From contig JAISTR010000022.1 of the NCBI GenBank assembly GCA_031272515.1, positions 1-47,152 on the forward strand: DNA of 47,152 bases. Direction: 5' to 3'. Positions 18,393 to 26,405 of this stretch are shown here, piece after piece. The position numbers and the translations under genes are program-made. The notes beneath the pieces are model-generated. The model was not told the origin of the DNA. It searched no databases and saw nothing but the letters and a program-made list of their open reading frames with translations. Position 1 is the stretch's first letter. Every line of letters starts with the position of its first letter. Origin of the DNA: Erysipelotrichaceae bacterium. Lineage in GTDB: Bacteria; Bacillota_I; Bacilli_A; Erysipelotrichales; Erysipelotrichaceae.

Positions 18393-18401
18393 TGCTATAA
18401 T
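18393..18401 (+). promoter_or_regulatory. Extended -10 promoter of the suf operon
   Basis: TGCTATAAT is a perfect extended -10 element 27 bp before sufC. The best upstream hexamer (TAGACA at 18370) is badly spaced, so the promoter may rely on the TG motif or on an activator. Confidence 0.65.
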
Positions 18402-18428
18402 GACAACGATTCGAAGGAGACCTTGTGA

Positions 18429-19238
18429 ATGAGTCGTTTAACAATAACGGACCTGCATGTCCGGGTGGAAGATAAAGAAATCCTGAAAGGCGTATCGCTG
18501 ACGCTGAAAAGCGGGGAGATTCATGCCCTGATGGGCCCCAATGGCAATGGCAAAAGCACGCTGTTGGCCGCAATTATGGGACATCCCCGCTATACGGTGA
18601 CCCAGGGTGACATTTTTTTGGATGATGTGAGTATCAAAGACTGGAGTGTCGACCAGCGCAGCAAGGCCGGTCTGTTTTTGGGCATGCAGACACCGCAGGA
18701 GATCAGCGGTGTCACCAATGCAGATTTTCTAAAGGCCGCCATCAATGCCAGAAGAGAACAGCCGATTGCCTTGTTTCCTTTTATCAAAGCGATGGAGGCA
18801 GCGACCAAAAAGCTGGGCATGAAGGAAGATCTGGCCCACCGCTTTTTAAATGAAGGATTTTCTGGCGGGGAGAAGAAGCGCAATGAGATTTTGCAGATGG
18901 TGCTTTTAAAACCGAAGTTTGCGCTTTTGGATGAAATCGATTCGGGACTGGATGTCGATGCCCTCAAGGTGGTATCGTCGGCGATTCTCGATGTATATAA
19001 GGAAGAGAGTTGCGGATTATTGATTGTATCCCACTACGGACGCTTTTATGACCTGGTCACACCCACCCATGTACATGTACTGGCAGAGGGTGTCATCATT
19101 GCCGAAGGGGACAAATCGCTGGCGGATCAGATCGATGCCAAGGGCTATGATCTTCTATTGAAACAGCATGGTGTTGAGATAAAAAAAGAGCGGGAGAAGG
19201 CCCAGCTGCTGGGAACCTGTGCCCGGAGCAAAAAATGA
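18429..19238 (+). CDS. sufC: SufC, Fe-S cluster assembly ATPase
   Basis: ABC-type ATPase that drives the SufBCD scaffold complex during iron-sulfur cluster assembly in the cytoplasm. The product is 269 aa. Walker A GPNGNGKST spans residues 36-44, the Suf-specific signature FSGGEKKRNE lies near 143, and Walker B with the D-loop reads LLDEIDSGLD near 165. The start has GAAGGAG upstream. It opens the operon C-D-S-U-B and overlaps sufD by 4 bp. The extra tail after about residue 250 is short and basic. Confidence 0.97.
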   Translation: MSRLTITDLHVRVEDKEILKGVSLTLKSGEIHALMGPNGNGKSTLLAAIMGHPRYTVTQGDIFLDDVSIKDWSVDQRSKAGLFLGMQTPQEISGVTNADFLKAAINARREQPIALFPFIKAMEAATKKLGMKEDLAHRFLNEGFSGGEKKRNEILQMVLLKPKFALLDEIDSGLDVDALKVVSSAILDVYKEESCGLLIVSHYGRFYDLVTPTHVHVLAEGVIIAEGDKSLADQIDAKGYDLLLKQHGVEIKKEREKAQLLGTCARSKK

Positions 19239-20053
19239 GTGAGCTGTTAGACCGGGATACGCAGCTGGTAGTCTCCCGGGACGGTTTTTATCATTATGAG
19301 GTGCAAAGCCAGGATACTTTGACCCTGCATCTTTGCTTAGAGGAAGGCGTTAGTGTGAGCGGACTGTTGGACTTGGCAGGGGCAGCGGGTGAAGTGAACC
19401 TGCAGGTGGCACTGGCAAAAGAGGCGCAGTGCTCGCTCTTGGTGCTCAACCAAAGTCAAAAACCGCTGACGGTTTTTGAGGAAGTCTGTTTAAAGAAAAA
19501 GGCGGTCTATGAAATTTCCTATGGGGAATTTGCGGCTGCCAAAGGCAAGCGCGTGAGCGCTTATCACCTTAGCGAAGAGGGTGCGGCGCTGAATCTGCAC
19601 ACGGCTATATTGTGTGGACACGAGGCTGACATTACCCAGATTGCCTACCAGAACGCACCGGCGACAGAGGCACAGCTTTCGACCTATGGAATTGTCGTGG
19701 AAGAGGGAAAACTGTCCGCGGCCATCACCGGCAAGATTGTCAAGGGTGCCAGCGGCAGTCAGTGTCAGCAGAAAACCAAAATCCTGACCCTGGGGGATAG
19801 GGCTGGTGCGAAAGTTATACCCCAGCTATTGATTGATGAAAACGAAGTCCAGGCCTCGCATGGGCTGTCCATCGGTCAGCTGGAGGAGGCATCCCTGTAT
19901 TATCTGCAAAGCCGGGGTTTAAGCGAAAGCGAGGCATTGCGGCTGGTAGCCCTGGGCTACTTAAAACCGATTTTACATTCTCTCAAAGAGAGCAAACTGC
20001 AGGCCCATTTGGAGGCACTGCTACAGAAAAAGGTGAGTGAACTATGGACCTGA
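19235..20053 (+). CDS. sufD: SufD, Fe-S assembly scaffold subunit
   Basis: Partner of SufB in the SufBC2D scaffold. The product is 272 aa, short for SufD (commonly 400 or more): the N-terminal helical part is reduced and mostly the beta-helix core remains. The C-terminal region keeps the SufBD signature features: a DENEVQASHGLSIGQL segment with a His near residue 209, followed by YYLQSRGLSESEALRLVALGYLKPI. The N-terminal half is diverged. Position between sufC (4-bp overlap) and sufS (10-bp overlap) supports the call. Confidence 0.88.
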   Translation: MSELLDRDTQLVVSRDGFYHYEVQSQDTLTLHLCLEEGVSVSGLLDLAGAAGEVNLQVALAKEAQCSLLVLNQSQKPLTVFEEVCLKKKAVYEISYGEFAAAKGKRVSAYHLSEEGAALNLHTAILCGHEADITQIAYQNAPATEAQLSTYGIVVEEGKLSAAITGKIVKGASGSQCQQKTKILTLGDRAGAKVIPQLLIDENEVQASHGLSIGQLEEASLYYLQSRGLSESEALRLVALGYLKPILHSLKESKLQAHLEALLQKKVSELWT

Positions 20054-21261
20054 AGAAAATCCGTGCTGACTTTCCGATGTTTGAAAACAATCCGGAACTG
20101 ATTTATCTGGACAATGCGGCCACGACCTTCAAGCCCTGGCCGGTAATCCGTAAGCTGGAAGAGTTTTATACTCTTAAGAGTGTCAATATCCATCGCGGGG
20201 AATATGATTTGTCCTTTAAGGTCAGTGAGGAATATGACCAGACCAGAGAGAAGGTCGCAGACTTTCTTAACTGTCAAAGCAGGGAAGTTGTCTTTACCTA
20301 TGGTGCCAGTGCCTCCCTCAACCTGGTGGCCTTTGGCTATGGCCGCAAGATCCTCAAGCCCGGGGATGTGATTTTAACCACCGAAGCGGAGCATGCTTCC
20401 GGTATTCTGCCCTGGTTCAAGGTGGCGGAAATGACCGGGGCGACCATCCGTTACATCCCCCAAGGCAGTGACGGCCAAATTGATTTGAAAGACTATGAAG
20501 CATGCCTTGATAAAAAAGTGAAAGTGGTGGCGATTGCCCAGGTGTCCAATGTATTGGGCTATCATCTGCCCATACAAGAGATGGCGGCTTTGGCGCATCA
20601 GGTGGGAGCGGTGATATCGGTGGATGGTGCCCAGTCCGTGCCCCACATGAAGACCGACTTTTTGGGCTGGGACCTGGATTTTCTTTCCTTTTCCAGCCAC
20701 AAGATGTGCGGTCCGGGCGGGGTCGGGGTCTTGGCCGGGAAGTATGAACTGCTGCAAAAGACCGACCCCTACTTCTATGGCGGTGGGGCCAATGCCCGCT
20801 TCTATGTGGATGGCAGCATAGAGCTGCAGGAGGTGCCGCTGCGCTTTGAGACCGGAACCCCGCCGATTGGCGAGGTACTGGCTTTGGGTGCAGCCGTGGA
20901 TTACCTCAGTGATCTAGGCATGGACAACATTCAAAAAGCCGAATATGAGCTGCGCCAATACGCCGGTGCCAAGCTGGCGGCATTGGACAATGTAATCTTC
21001 TACAACCCCAATGCCCAAGCCGGTATTTTGACCTTCAATGTCAAGGGTGTCTTTTCCCAGGATGCCGCTTCCTATCTCAACACCAGACACATCGCGGTGC
21101 GCTCAGGCAACCACTGTGCCAAAATTCTTGATCAAATCATCGGGGTTGGCGACACCGTGCGCGCCAGCCTGTACTTTTATAACACCAAAGAGGAAATCGA
21201 CCGCTTCATCGAAGCGGTGGCGGACACCAGTTTGAAGAGTTCGCTGGATTTTCTGTTTTAA
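20044..21261 (+). CDS. sufS: SufS, group II cysteine desulfurase
   Basis: PLP enzyme that takes sulfur from L-cysteine as a persulfide and hands it to SufU. The product is 405 aa. The PLP lysine is Lys220 in FSSHKMCGPGG, the catalytic Cys is Cys358 in SGNHCAK, and the N-terminal YLDNAATTFKP motif is intact. The start lies 10 bp inside the sufD end. The next gene is the SufU acceptor, as expected for the SufS-SufU pair of Gram-positive bacteria. Confidence 0.97.
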   Translation: MDLKKIRADFPMFENNPELIYLDNAATTFKPWPVIRKLEEFYTLKSVNIHRGEYDLSFKVSEEYDQTREKVADFLNCQSREVVFTYGASASLNLVAFGYGRKILKPGDVILTTEAEHASGILPWFKVAEMTGATIRYIPQGSDGQIDLKDYEACLDKKVKVVAIAQVSNVLGYHLPIQEMAALAHQVGAVISVDGAQSVPHMKTDFLGWDLDFLSFSSHKMCGPGGVGVLAGKYELLQKTDPYFYGGGANARFYVDGSIELQEVPLRFETGTPPIGEVLALGAAVDYLSDLGMDNIQKAEYELRQYAGAKLAALDNVIFYNPNAQAGILTFNVKGVFSQDAASYLNTRHIAVRSGNHCAKILDQIIGVGDTVRASLYFYNTKEEIDRFIEAVADTSLKSSLDFLF

Positions 21262-21271
21262 GGAGAAACCT

Positions 21272-21721
21272 ATGTCAGATATCCTGAAAGACCCGGAAAT
21301 CATGCGCCAGATTATCATGGACCACTACCAGTATCCCCATCATCATCATTTGAAAGAAGGGGACGATGTGCTCTCAAAGCACATGTCCTCCGCTTCCTGC
21401 ATCGACGATATCACCGTACAGCTGGTACTTGCGGATGATGTGATTTCTGAAGTCCGCTTTGACGGGGTTGGCTGTGCCATCTCCACCGCCTCGACTTCAA
21501 TTATGACCGAACTCTTGACGGGCAAAACGGTTGACCAGGCCAAGGACATCATTGCCCAGTTTTTTGCGATGGTGGATGAGCGCGACTATGATGAGGAAAA
21601 ACTGGAGGAAGCGGTGGTCTTCTGCAATGTCTCCAAACAGGCGGCACGCATCAAGTGCGCGACCATCGGCTGGCAGGCGGTCACGGAAATGCTGGAGGAA
21701 GCGGATGAAAAAGGAAAATGA
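21272..21721 (+). CDS. sufU: SufU, zinc-dependent sulfurtransferase partner of SufS
   Basis: Accepts sulfur from SufS and passes it to the SufB scaffold. The product is 149 aa. The zinc and sulfur ligands are in place: Cys43 with an Asp at 45 (SASCIDD), Cys68 (GVGCAIS) and Cys129 (IKCATIGW). An unusual run of four His (residues 23-26, after YQYP) replaces the PxNxG region seen in relatives. AAGGAGAAACCT precedes the ATG, and sufB starts 17 bp before the stop. Confidence 0.95.
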   Translation: MSDILKDPEIMRQIIMDHYQYPHHHHLKEGDDVLSKHMSSASCIDDITVQLVLADDVISEVRFDGVGCAISTASTSIMTELLTGKTVDQAKDIIAQFFAMVDERDYDEEKLEEAVVFCNVSKQAARIKCATIGWQAVTEMLEEADEKGK

Positions 21722-23111
21722 CGTCCTGCAGTCGCAGGACTCTTACCAATATGGCTTTGCGGATGAGGATGTCTCGGTTGTAAGGCTGGATAAGGGCATC
21801 AGTGAAGAAGTTGTAAGGGAGATTTCACGGATTAAAGAGGAACCAAAGTGGATGCTGGAATTTCGCTTGAAAGCCTACAAGGCCTTTAAGGAAATGCCGA
21901 TGCCGGCCTTTGGTCCTGATTTGTCTTCTTTAAACTTTGACGATTACACCTACTACATCAAACCCTCCGACAAGGTAACCAATTCCTGGAGCGAAGTGCC
22001 TGAGTCCATCAAAAACACCTTCGACCGGCTGGGCATTCCCGAGAGCGAGAAGGATTTTCTGGCGGGCGTAGCCACCCAGTATGATTCGGAAGCGGTCTAC
22101 CACAACATGCTCAAGGAAGTCGAAGACAAGGGTGTGATCTTTCTGGATACCGACAGCGGCCTGCGCCAGTACCCGGAGTTATTCCAGCAGTATTTCAATA
22201 CCATCGTTCCCTATCAAGACAACAAGTTTGCGGCCCTAAACAGTGCCGTCTGGTCCGGCGGTTCCTTTATTTATGTACCGGACGGGGTGAAGCTGGAAAA
22301 ACCGCTGCAGTCGTATTTTCGCATCAATGCCCAAAGGATGGGGCAGTTTGAGCGTACCCTGATTATCGTTGGCAAGGGCGCGGATGTGCACTATGTGGAA
22401 GGCTGCACCGCACCGATTTATTCCAAGGATTCCCTGCATGCGGCGGTGGTGGAAATCCTGATTCAAGAAGGGGGGCGCTGCCGCTATTCGACCGTGCAGA
22501 ACTGGTCGGACAACATCCTCAACCTGGTGACCAAACGGGCTCGGGTACAGACAAAGGCGAGCATGGAATGGATTGACGGCAATGTCGGTTCCCTGACCAA
22601 TATGAAATATCCCTGCTGTGTGCTGGCTGGCGAATATGCCCGGGGCATGTGCATTTCGATTGCGGTGGCCGCCCGCAGACAGGTGCAGGATGCCGGGGCG
22701 AAGATGATCCACCTGGCTCCGCACACCTCCTCCAACATCATCTCCAAGAGCGTCAGCCGGGTTGGCGGCAAGGTCAACTACCGGGGCTTGGTCTACATGG
22801 ACCAAAAGGCGGTGGGAAGCCGGGCCAAGGTGGAGTGCGATACCTTGATTCTGGACCATCAGTCCACCAGCGATACGGTTCCCGTAAATTCGGTTATGGC
22901 AAAAGAGGCAACCCTGGAGCATGAAGCGACGGTTTCCAAAATCAGCGAAGAGGAACTGTTTTATCTGATGTCGCGGGGTTTGAGCAGGGCACAGGCAACG
23001 GAGATGATTGTAATGGGCTTTATTCAGCCCTTTACCCGGGAGCTGCCGATGGAATATGCGGTCGAGCTCAACCAGCTCTTGAAGCTGGATATGGAGGGCT
23101 CCATTGGCTGA
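21705..23111 (+). CDS. sufB: SufB, Fe-S scaffold subunit
   Basis: Main scaffold on which the cluster is built in the SufBC2D complex. The start at 21705 (GGAGGAA at 21694) gives 468 aa, the normal SufB length; the same frame stays open further upstream, but that part only overlaps sufU and reads as nonsense Arg/Trp-rich sequence. Visible hallmarks are [54 protein letters not shown] and the C-terminal [20 protein letters not shown]. It overlaps sufU by 17 bp and the following cyclo-ligase by 8 bp. Confidence 0.97.
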   Translation: MKKENDVLQSQDSYQYGFADEDVSVVRLDKGISEEVVREISRIKEEPKWMLEFRLKAYKAFKEMPMPAFGPDLSSLNFDDYTYYIKPSDKVTNSWSEVPESIKNTFDRLGIPESEKDFLAGVATQYDSEAVYHNMLKEVEDKGVIFLDTDSGLRQYPELFQQYFNTIVPYQDNKFAALNSAVWSGGSFIYVPDGVKLEKPLQSYFRINAQRMGQFERTLIIVGKGADVHYVEGCTAPIYSKDSLHAAVVEILIQEGGRCRYSTVQNWSDNILNLVTKRARVQTKASMEWIDGNVGSLTNMKYPCCVLAGEYARGMCISIAVAARRQVQDAGAKMIHLAPHTSSNIISKSVSRVGGKVNYRGLVYMDQKAVGSRAKVECDTLILDHQSTSDTVPVNSVMAKEATLEHEATVSKISEEELFYLMSRGLSRAQATEMIVMGFIQPFTRELPMEYAVELNQLLKLDMEGSIG

Positions 23112-23646
23112 GAAAGAAGCGCTGCGCCAAGCCTGGAAACAAAAGCAGCGCATGGTTGATCCTTTTTATTACAAAGAACAGGATGTCTTGATTGGCGAGC
23201 GTCTGAAGCGGGTTCTATTACCCTTTGATACGGTTGGCATTTATATCAGTCAACCGGAAGAATGCGATACCAGGGTGGTGATTGACTGGCTTTGGGATAA
23301 GCGCAAACGGGTCTTTGTGCCCAGAATCAAAGGTGTTGATTTAGAGTTTGTTGAGATATGCAGCTGGGAGCAGGTACAAGCAGGTGCCTATGGCATTCTG
23401 GAGCCGGTGGCTGAAAGTAAAACCGGTGTCAAAATTGAGGTGCAGGTGGTGCCGCTGGTGGCTTTTGATAGAGCCGGACACCGTCTGGGTCATGGCAAGG
23501 GGTACTATGACCGTTATCTGCGGGATTATCCGGGTTTGATTATTGGCCTTGGTTATGATGAGCAGGAAGTGGCTGAGGTGCCTTTTGATCTTTGGGATGT
23601 AAAACTCAAACAGCTGATCACTGCCAGAGGTCAGCGGGTATTTTGA
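23104..23646 (+). CDS. 5-formyltetrahydrofolate cyclo-ligase
   Basis: Converts 5-formyl-THF to 5,10-methenyl-THF with ATP in the cytoplasm. The product is 180 aa. It shows the family's N-terminal basic helix ([13 protein letters not shown]) and the signature [20 protein letters not shown] near residues 120-139. The start is a TTG at 23104 with GGAGGG 5 bp upstream; no ATG gives the complete N-terminus. It overlaps sufB by 8 bp, so folate repair is co-expressed with Fe-S assembly here, though a functional link is not evident. Confidence 0.93.
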   Translation: MAEKEALRQAWKQKQRMVDPFYYKEQDVLIGERLKRVLLPFDTVGIYISQPEECDTRVVIDWLWDKRKRVFVPRIKGVDLEFVEICSWEQVQAGAYGILEPVAESKTGVKIEVQVVPLVAFDRAGHRLGHGKGYYDRYLRDYPGLIIGLGYDEQEVAEVPFDLWDVKLKQLITARGQRVF

Positions 23647-23662
23647 GGGAAAAGACACTGCT

Positions 23663-23681
23663 AAGACAAGGTCTTTTTTTT
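23663..23681 (+). terminator. Probable short terminator of the suf operon
   Basis: AAGAC (23663-23667), a 3-nt loop and GTCTT (23671-23675) run into a string of T. A longer alternative pairs AAAGAC at 23651 with the same right arm. The stem is weak but the T run is good. Confidence 0.55.
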
Positions 23682-23741
23682 ATGGACGACTTGTTTTAGT
23701 AAAATTGGCAAAAACTGACAGCATGCGTCCTGGTCAGAATC

Positions 23742-23750
23742 TGTTATGAT
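23742..23750 (+). promoter_or_regulatory. Extended -10 promoter of the WYL operon with upstream CTGAC/GTCAG repeat
   Basis: TGTTATGAT is an extended -10 element 37 bp before the first WYL gene. No -35 box is visible. CTGAC (23715-23719) and GTCAG (23733-23737) form an inverted repeat just upstream that could be an autoregulatory site. Confidence 0.5.
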
Positions 23751-23786
23751 GGAGATAGCTTTTTATTTCATCAAAAAGGAGCGGAA

Positions 23787-25028
23787 ATGGCTTACAGTGA
23801 ACTGATTAAATCGTTCAAGGCAATTCGCATGTACATGCGCCAGTTCTTTGTATATGGCTTCAAAAGCCGGGAAGAGCTGGCGGACAAGAGTCTGCGCAGC
23901 TATGACAATGAAAAGCGGCGGGTGGAGAGCTGGCTGGGGGATTACATGCGCTTTCGCCAGCAGCGAGGCGGCAAGTCCGTGTTTTTGTCGCTGGATTCCC
24001 GCGCGCTTTGTTATAATCCTTTCTATCACGCCTATAAGGCTGCCAGTTTCACCAAGAATGACATCAGCCTGTACTTTCTTTTGATGGATCTTCTGCAGGA
24101 CAAAAGGTCCTATACACTGCCGCAGCTTTTGACACGGCTGGACAGCGATTACCTGGCTTTTTTTCTAGATCCGCAGCCCTTCAATGAGGCAACCCTGCGG
24201 GGGAAACTCAAGGAATATACGGAACTGGGGATTTTGAAAAGCATAAAAGAGGGGAAAAGCTATCGCTACCAGCTCTTTGAGGATCACCTGGATCTCTCCA
24301 GCTGGAAAACCGCGATTGCCTATTTCAGTGAAGCCGCGCCTTTGGGGGTGGTCGGCAGCTATCTTTTGGAGCGCTATAAAAAAAAGGAAAAGCAAGTGTT
24401 TTCCTTCAAGCACCGCTACCTGCTCTTTGCCCTGGATGAGATTATCCTCTATGAATTATTGACGGCAATCCGCGATCAGGTTACGGTACAGCTTAGCATT
24501 TTAAGGGCGGATAATCGCCCCTATAAAAATGTGGTCGTTCCGCTTATGATTTATACCAGCACGCAATCCGGCCGCCAGTATCTGGCAGGCCGCAATGAGC
24601 ATGCCTTGCATGCAAGCTTTTTCAGGCTCGACAATATTGTAGAGGTCAAGCGCCTGGGCAAGAGCCGTCATTATCAGAAATACAGCGAAGAATTTGCACA
24701 ACAGAGAACCCGCATCTGGGGAGTCTCGATGGGGCAGGGAAGCCTTGAGAAGCTGAGTATGGAGCTGAAGGTCAAACCGTATGAATCCTACATTGTCGAG
24801 CGTCTTGAGAGGGAGAAGCGCTGCGGTACTTTAGAACAATTGACAAAAAGCAACTGGCTTTTTACCTGCGAGGTCTATGACACCATGGAACTGGTGCCCT
24901 GGTTAAGAACCTTCATCGGCCGAATCGTGTCTTTAAAATGCGATAATCCCCAGGTTTTAGAACGGTTCTATGCGGATTTGAAAGCGATGCAAGAAATGTA
25001 TGAGGTGGAAGCAGATGCTGTTCAATGA
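23787..25028 (+). CDS. WYL-domain transcriptional regulator (first of pair)
   Basis: A 413-aa protein. Residues ~1-190 look like a winged-helix region with an extended helical lead (LDSDYLAFF, ELGILKSIKEGKSYRYQL). A WYL domain spans ~205-295, with YLLFALDEIILYELL, RPYKNVVVPLMIY and GRQYLAGRNE followed by FRLDNIVEVK, and a WCX-like extension comes after it. WYL proteins sense nucleic acid or other ligands and often control defence, DNA-damage or RNA-repair genes. Start: AAAAGGAGCGGAA before ATG 23787. The second WYL gene begins 14 bp before this stop. What lies downstream (structured RNA and slipin) is the likely target, by position only. Confidence 0.8.
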   Translation: MAYSELIKSFKAIRMYMRQFFVYGFKSREELADKSLRSYDNEKRRVESWLGDYMRFRQQRGGKSVFLSLDSRALCYNPFYHAYKAASFTKNDISLYFLLMDLLQDKRSYTLPQLLTRLDSDYLAFFLDPQPFNEATLRGKLKEYTELGILKSIKEGKSYRYQLFEDHLDLSSWKTAIAYFSEAAPLGVVGSYLLERYKKKEKQVFSFKHRYLLFALDEIILYELLTAIRDQVTVQLSILRADNRPYKNVVVPLMIYTSTQSGRQYLAGRNEHALHASFFRLDNIVEVKRLGKSRHYQKYSEEFAQQRTRIWGVSMGQGSLEKLSMELKVKPYESYIVERLEREKRCGTLEQLTKSNWLFTCEVYDTMELVPWLRTFIGRIVSLKCDNPQVLERFYADLKAMQEMYEVEADAVQ

Positions 25029-25926
25029 GGTCTATTCCCGCTATTTCAAAACCGTAAGCCTGATTATCGAGAAGGCCCAGCAGGGCTTGTTGGATGACAA
25101 GAGCTTGTTTGAACTGGTCCAAAAGGAAGCGTTCAGCGAGAGCGTCCTTGAGCTTTTACCGGCAATAAAAAGCCAGGACTGGCTGATTCTTGATGAAGCG
25201 CTCAAGACCCCGCTGCGCCATCGTCCGCAGATGCCTTTGACGCTGTTGGAGAAGCGCTGGCTTAAAAGTATCTGCAATGATCCCAGGGTGGCCCTGTTTG
25301 ATTTGGATACAACGGACTTAAAGGACGTTGAACCGCTGTTTTCGCTGGAAGATCTCTATTACTATGACCGCTATGAAGATGGGGATGACTATCAGGATGC
25401 GACCTATCAGAAACACTTCCGGCTGCTACTTGCTGCCATTCAAGAAAAGCGCCTGGTGCATATTTCCCACTGTACCCGCCATCGGCGGGTGAACACCGGG
25501 GTGCATGGGGCGGCTTTACTGGAATACTCTGGCAAGGATGACAAATTCCGCTTGAAGACCAGCCGCAATATCTTTATCAATGTAGCCCGAATCATCGATT
25601 GTGAGCTCTTGGGGCCTAATCCTGAGGCTTTTACGGTTCATAAAGAATCGACAAAGACCGTGGAGTTCACGCTGGTTGACAAGCGCAAAGCCCTGCAGCG
25701 GGTGATGCTGCATTTCTCCGACCTCAGAAAACAGACCAAACGGCTGGGGGAGGACCGTTATCAGTGCAAACTGTGGTATTCCCCGCTGGATGAGATTGAG
25801 ATTGTGATCCGGATTTTGTCCTTTGGACCGATGATTCAAGTAATCGGCCCGCAGCACTTCATTGCACTGATTCAAGAGCGTTTGCGAAAACAAAGAGAGT
25901 GTCTAAAGGAAAGTTGCGAAATGTGA
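25015..25926 (+). CDS. WYL-domain protein (second of pair)
   Basis: A 303-aa partner of the preceding WYL protein. The WYL-type core lies around residues 130-215 (HFRLLLAAIQEKRLVHISH, then the LEYSGKDDKFRLKTSR and INVARIIDCEL strands). A C-terminal WCX-like domain ends with WYSPLDEIEIVIRILSFG and QHFIALIQERL. The N-terminal part is helical and I do not see a clear helix-turn-helix, so DNA binding may depend on the partner. The start at 25015 is chosen over GTG 25000 for its ribosome site (GAGGTGGAAG). The two overlap by 14 bp and are probably made in equal amounts as a heteromer. Confidence 0.78.
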   Translation: MLFNEVYSRYFKTVSLIIEKAQQGLLDDKSLFELVQKEAFSESVLELLPAIKSQDWLILDEALKTPLRHRPQMPLTLLEKRWLKSICNDPRVALFDLDTTDLKDVEPLFSLEDLYYYDRYEDGDDYQDATYQKHFRLLLAAIQEKRLVHISHCTRHRRVNTGVHGAALLEYSGKDDKFRLKTSRNIFINVARIIDCELLGPNPEAFTVHKESTKTVEFTLVDKRKALQRVMLHFSDLRKQTKRLGEDRYQCKLWYSPLDEIEIVIRILSFGPMIQVIGPQHFIALIQERLRKQRECLKESCEM

Positions 25927-25943
25927 GTTCGCAACTTTTTTTT
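25910..25943 (+). terminator. Terminator of the WYL operon
   Basis: AAGTTGCGAA (25911-25920) pairs perfectly with TTCGCAACTT (25928-25937) around a 7-nt loop, followed by eight T. The stop codon of the second WYL gene sits in the loop. Confidence 0.92.
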
Positions 25944-25967
25944 CGTGATGTTTTTAAACTGGTTTTC

Positions 25968-25973
25968 TATAAT
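25968..25973 (+). promoter_or_regulatory. -10 box for the non-coding RNA upstream of slipin
   Basis: A perfect TATAAT lies 25 bp behind the WYL terminator, so a new transcript should begin near 25980. The -35 position (GTGATG) is poor. Confidence 0.55.
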
Positions 25974-25979
25974 GACGCT

Positions 25980-26140
25980 GTAAGGTCACTGTAAGTCAGG
26001 AGTTCGGCAGGCGGATTCACTAAGAATAAATAGTCCGCACTACCTCCGGCGGTGCCCTCTGGCGATGCCAGCACTGGTATACCGGTGACATTACGTGTAC
26101 TTCGCGGGTTCGACTCCCGCCTGAGGTAAATACCTCAGTC
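25980..26140 (+). ncRNA. Structured RNA with tRNA-like T-arm (Y RNA / YrlA-like candidate)
   Basis: The segment lies between a strong terminator and the slipin gene and starts just after a TATAAT box. It contains a perfect T-arm: stem GCGGG (26104-26108) with CCCGC (26116-26120) and the canonical 7-nt loop TTCGACT. TACCTC at 26041-26046 can pair with GAGGTA at 26123-26128 as an acceptor-like closing stem that encloses CTGGC-GAT-GCCAG (26059-26071) and CTGG-TATA-CCGG hairpins. GAGGTA can instead pair with a second TACCTC at 26131-26136, giving a perfect 8-bp hairpin (26121-26138). There is no 7-nt anticodon loop and no normal D-loop, so it is not an ordinary tRNA. tRNA mimicry of this kind is known for bacterial Y RNAs; the assignment is inference. 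Confidence 0.45.
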
Positions 26141-26398
26141 AGTTGGCTGGTACTCTTTCTAAAATAAAAGAGACAATCTATGGAACTTTCAATTCTGTAC
26201 AAAAACCAACTGTGATACTCCGGCCAAGCTGTTTCCCGCTTTAAGGAAAACGGCAGGCAATACCGCCTTCGCCTTGCCGAGCGAAGGATACCGTAACTGC
26301 CGCTTTGTCGCCAGAGCCCCGCTTCCGCGATAAGGCAGGCACTACTGAATTTGTTTGCCGCGCTGGCGGTATGGAGCATCTCAAAGTCGAGAAAGGAG
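26139..26398 (+). other. Hairpin-rich non-coding stretch before slipin
   Basis: No convincing gene. Hairpins seen in order: CAGTTGG/CCAACTG enclosing CTCTTT/AAAGAG; TTTCC/GGAAA; CGGCAG (26251) with CTGCCG (26297) around a symmetric internal loop and an inner CCTTCGC/GCGAAGG stem; and TGCCGC/GCGGTA just before the slipin ribosome site. The density of stems suggests that the RNA starting near 25980 extends through here, either as a longer ncRNA or as a structured leader of the slipin mRNA. Confidence 0.45.
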
Positions 26399-26405
26399 AA
26401 AAACG

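Noticed and set aside
21531-21704. Upstream start for SufB
   Set aside because: Those codons overlap sufU in another frame and encode an Arg/Trp-rich stretch unlike any SufB; ATG 21705 has a ribosome site and gives the normal length.
26042-26128. Ordinary class II tRNA gene
   Set aside because: The T-arm is perfect, but the acceptor has a mismatch, there is no 7-nt anticodon loop and no standard D-arm, so it is reported as tRNA-like only.
25980-26140. tmRNA
   Set aside because: The T-arm resembles the tmRNA 3' end, but the matching 5' half would have to lie ~350 nt upstream inside the WYL gene, and no tag reading frame is seen.
26020-26379. A 119-codon open frame on the minus strand between the WYL genes and slipin
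   Set aside because: It runs antisense through the T-arm and the dense hairpins, has no ribosome site and a composition without protein character; the GC-rich stems explain the lack of stops.
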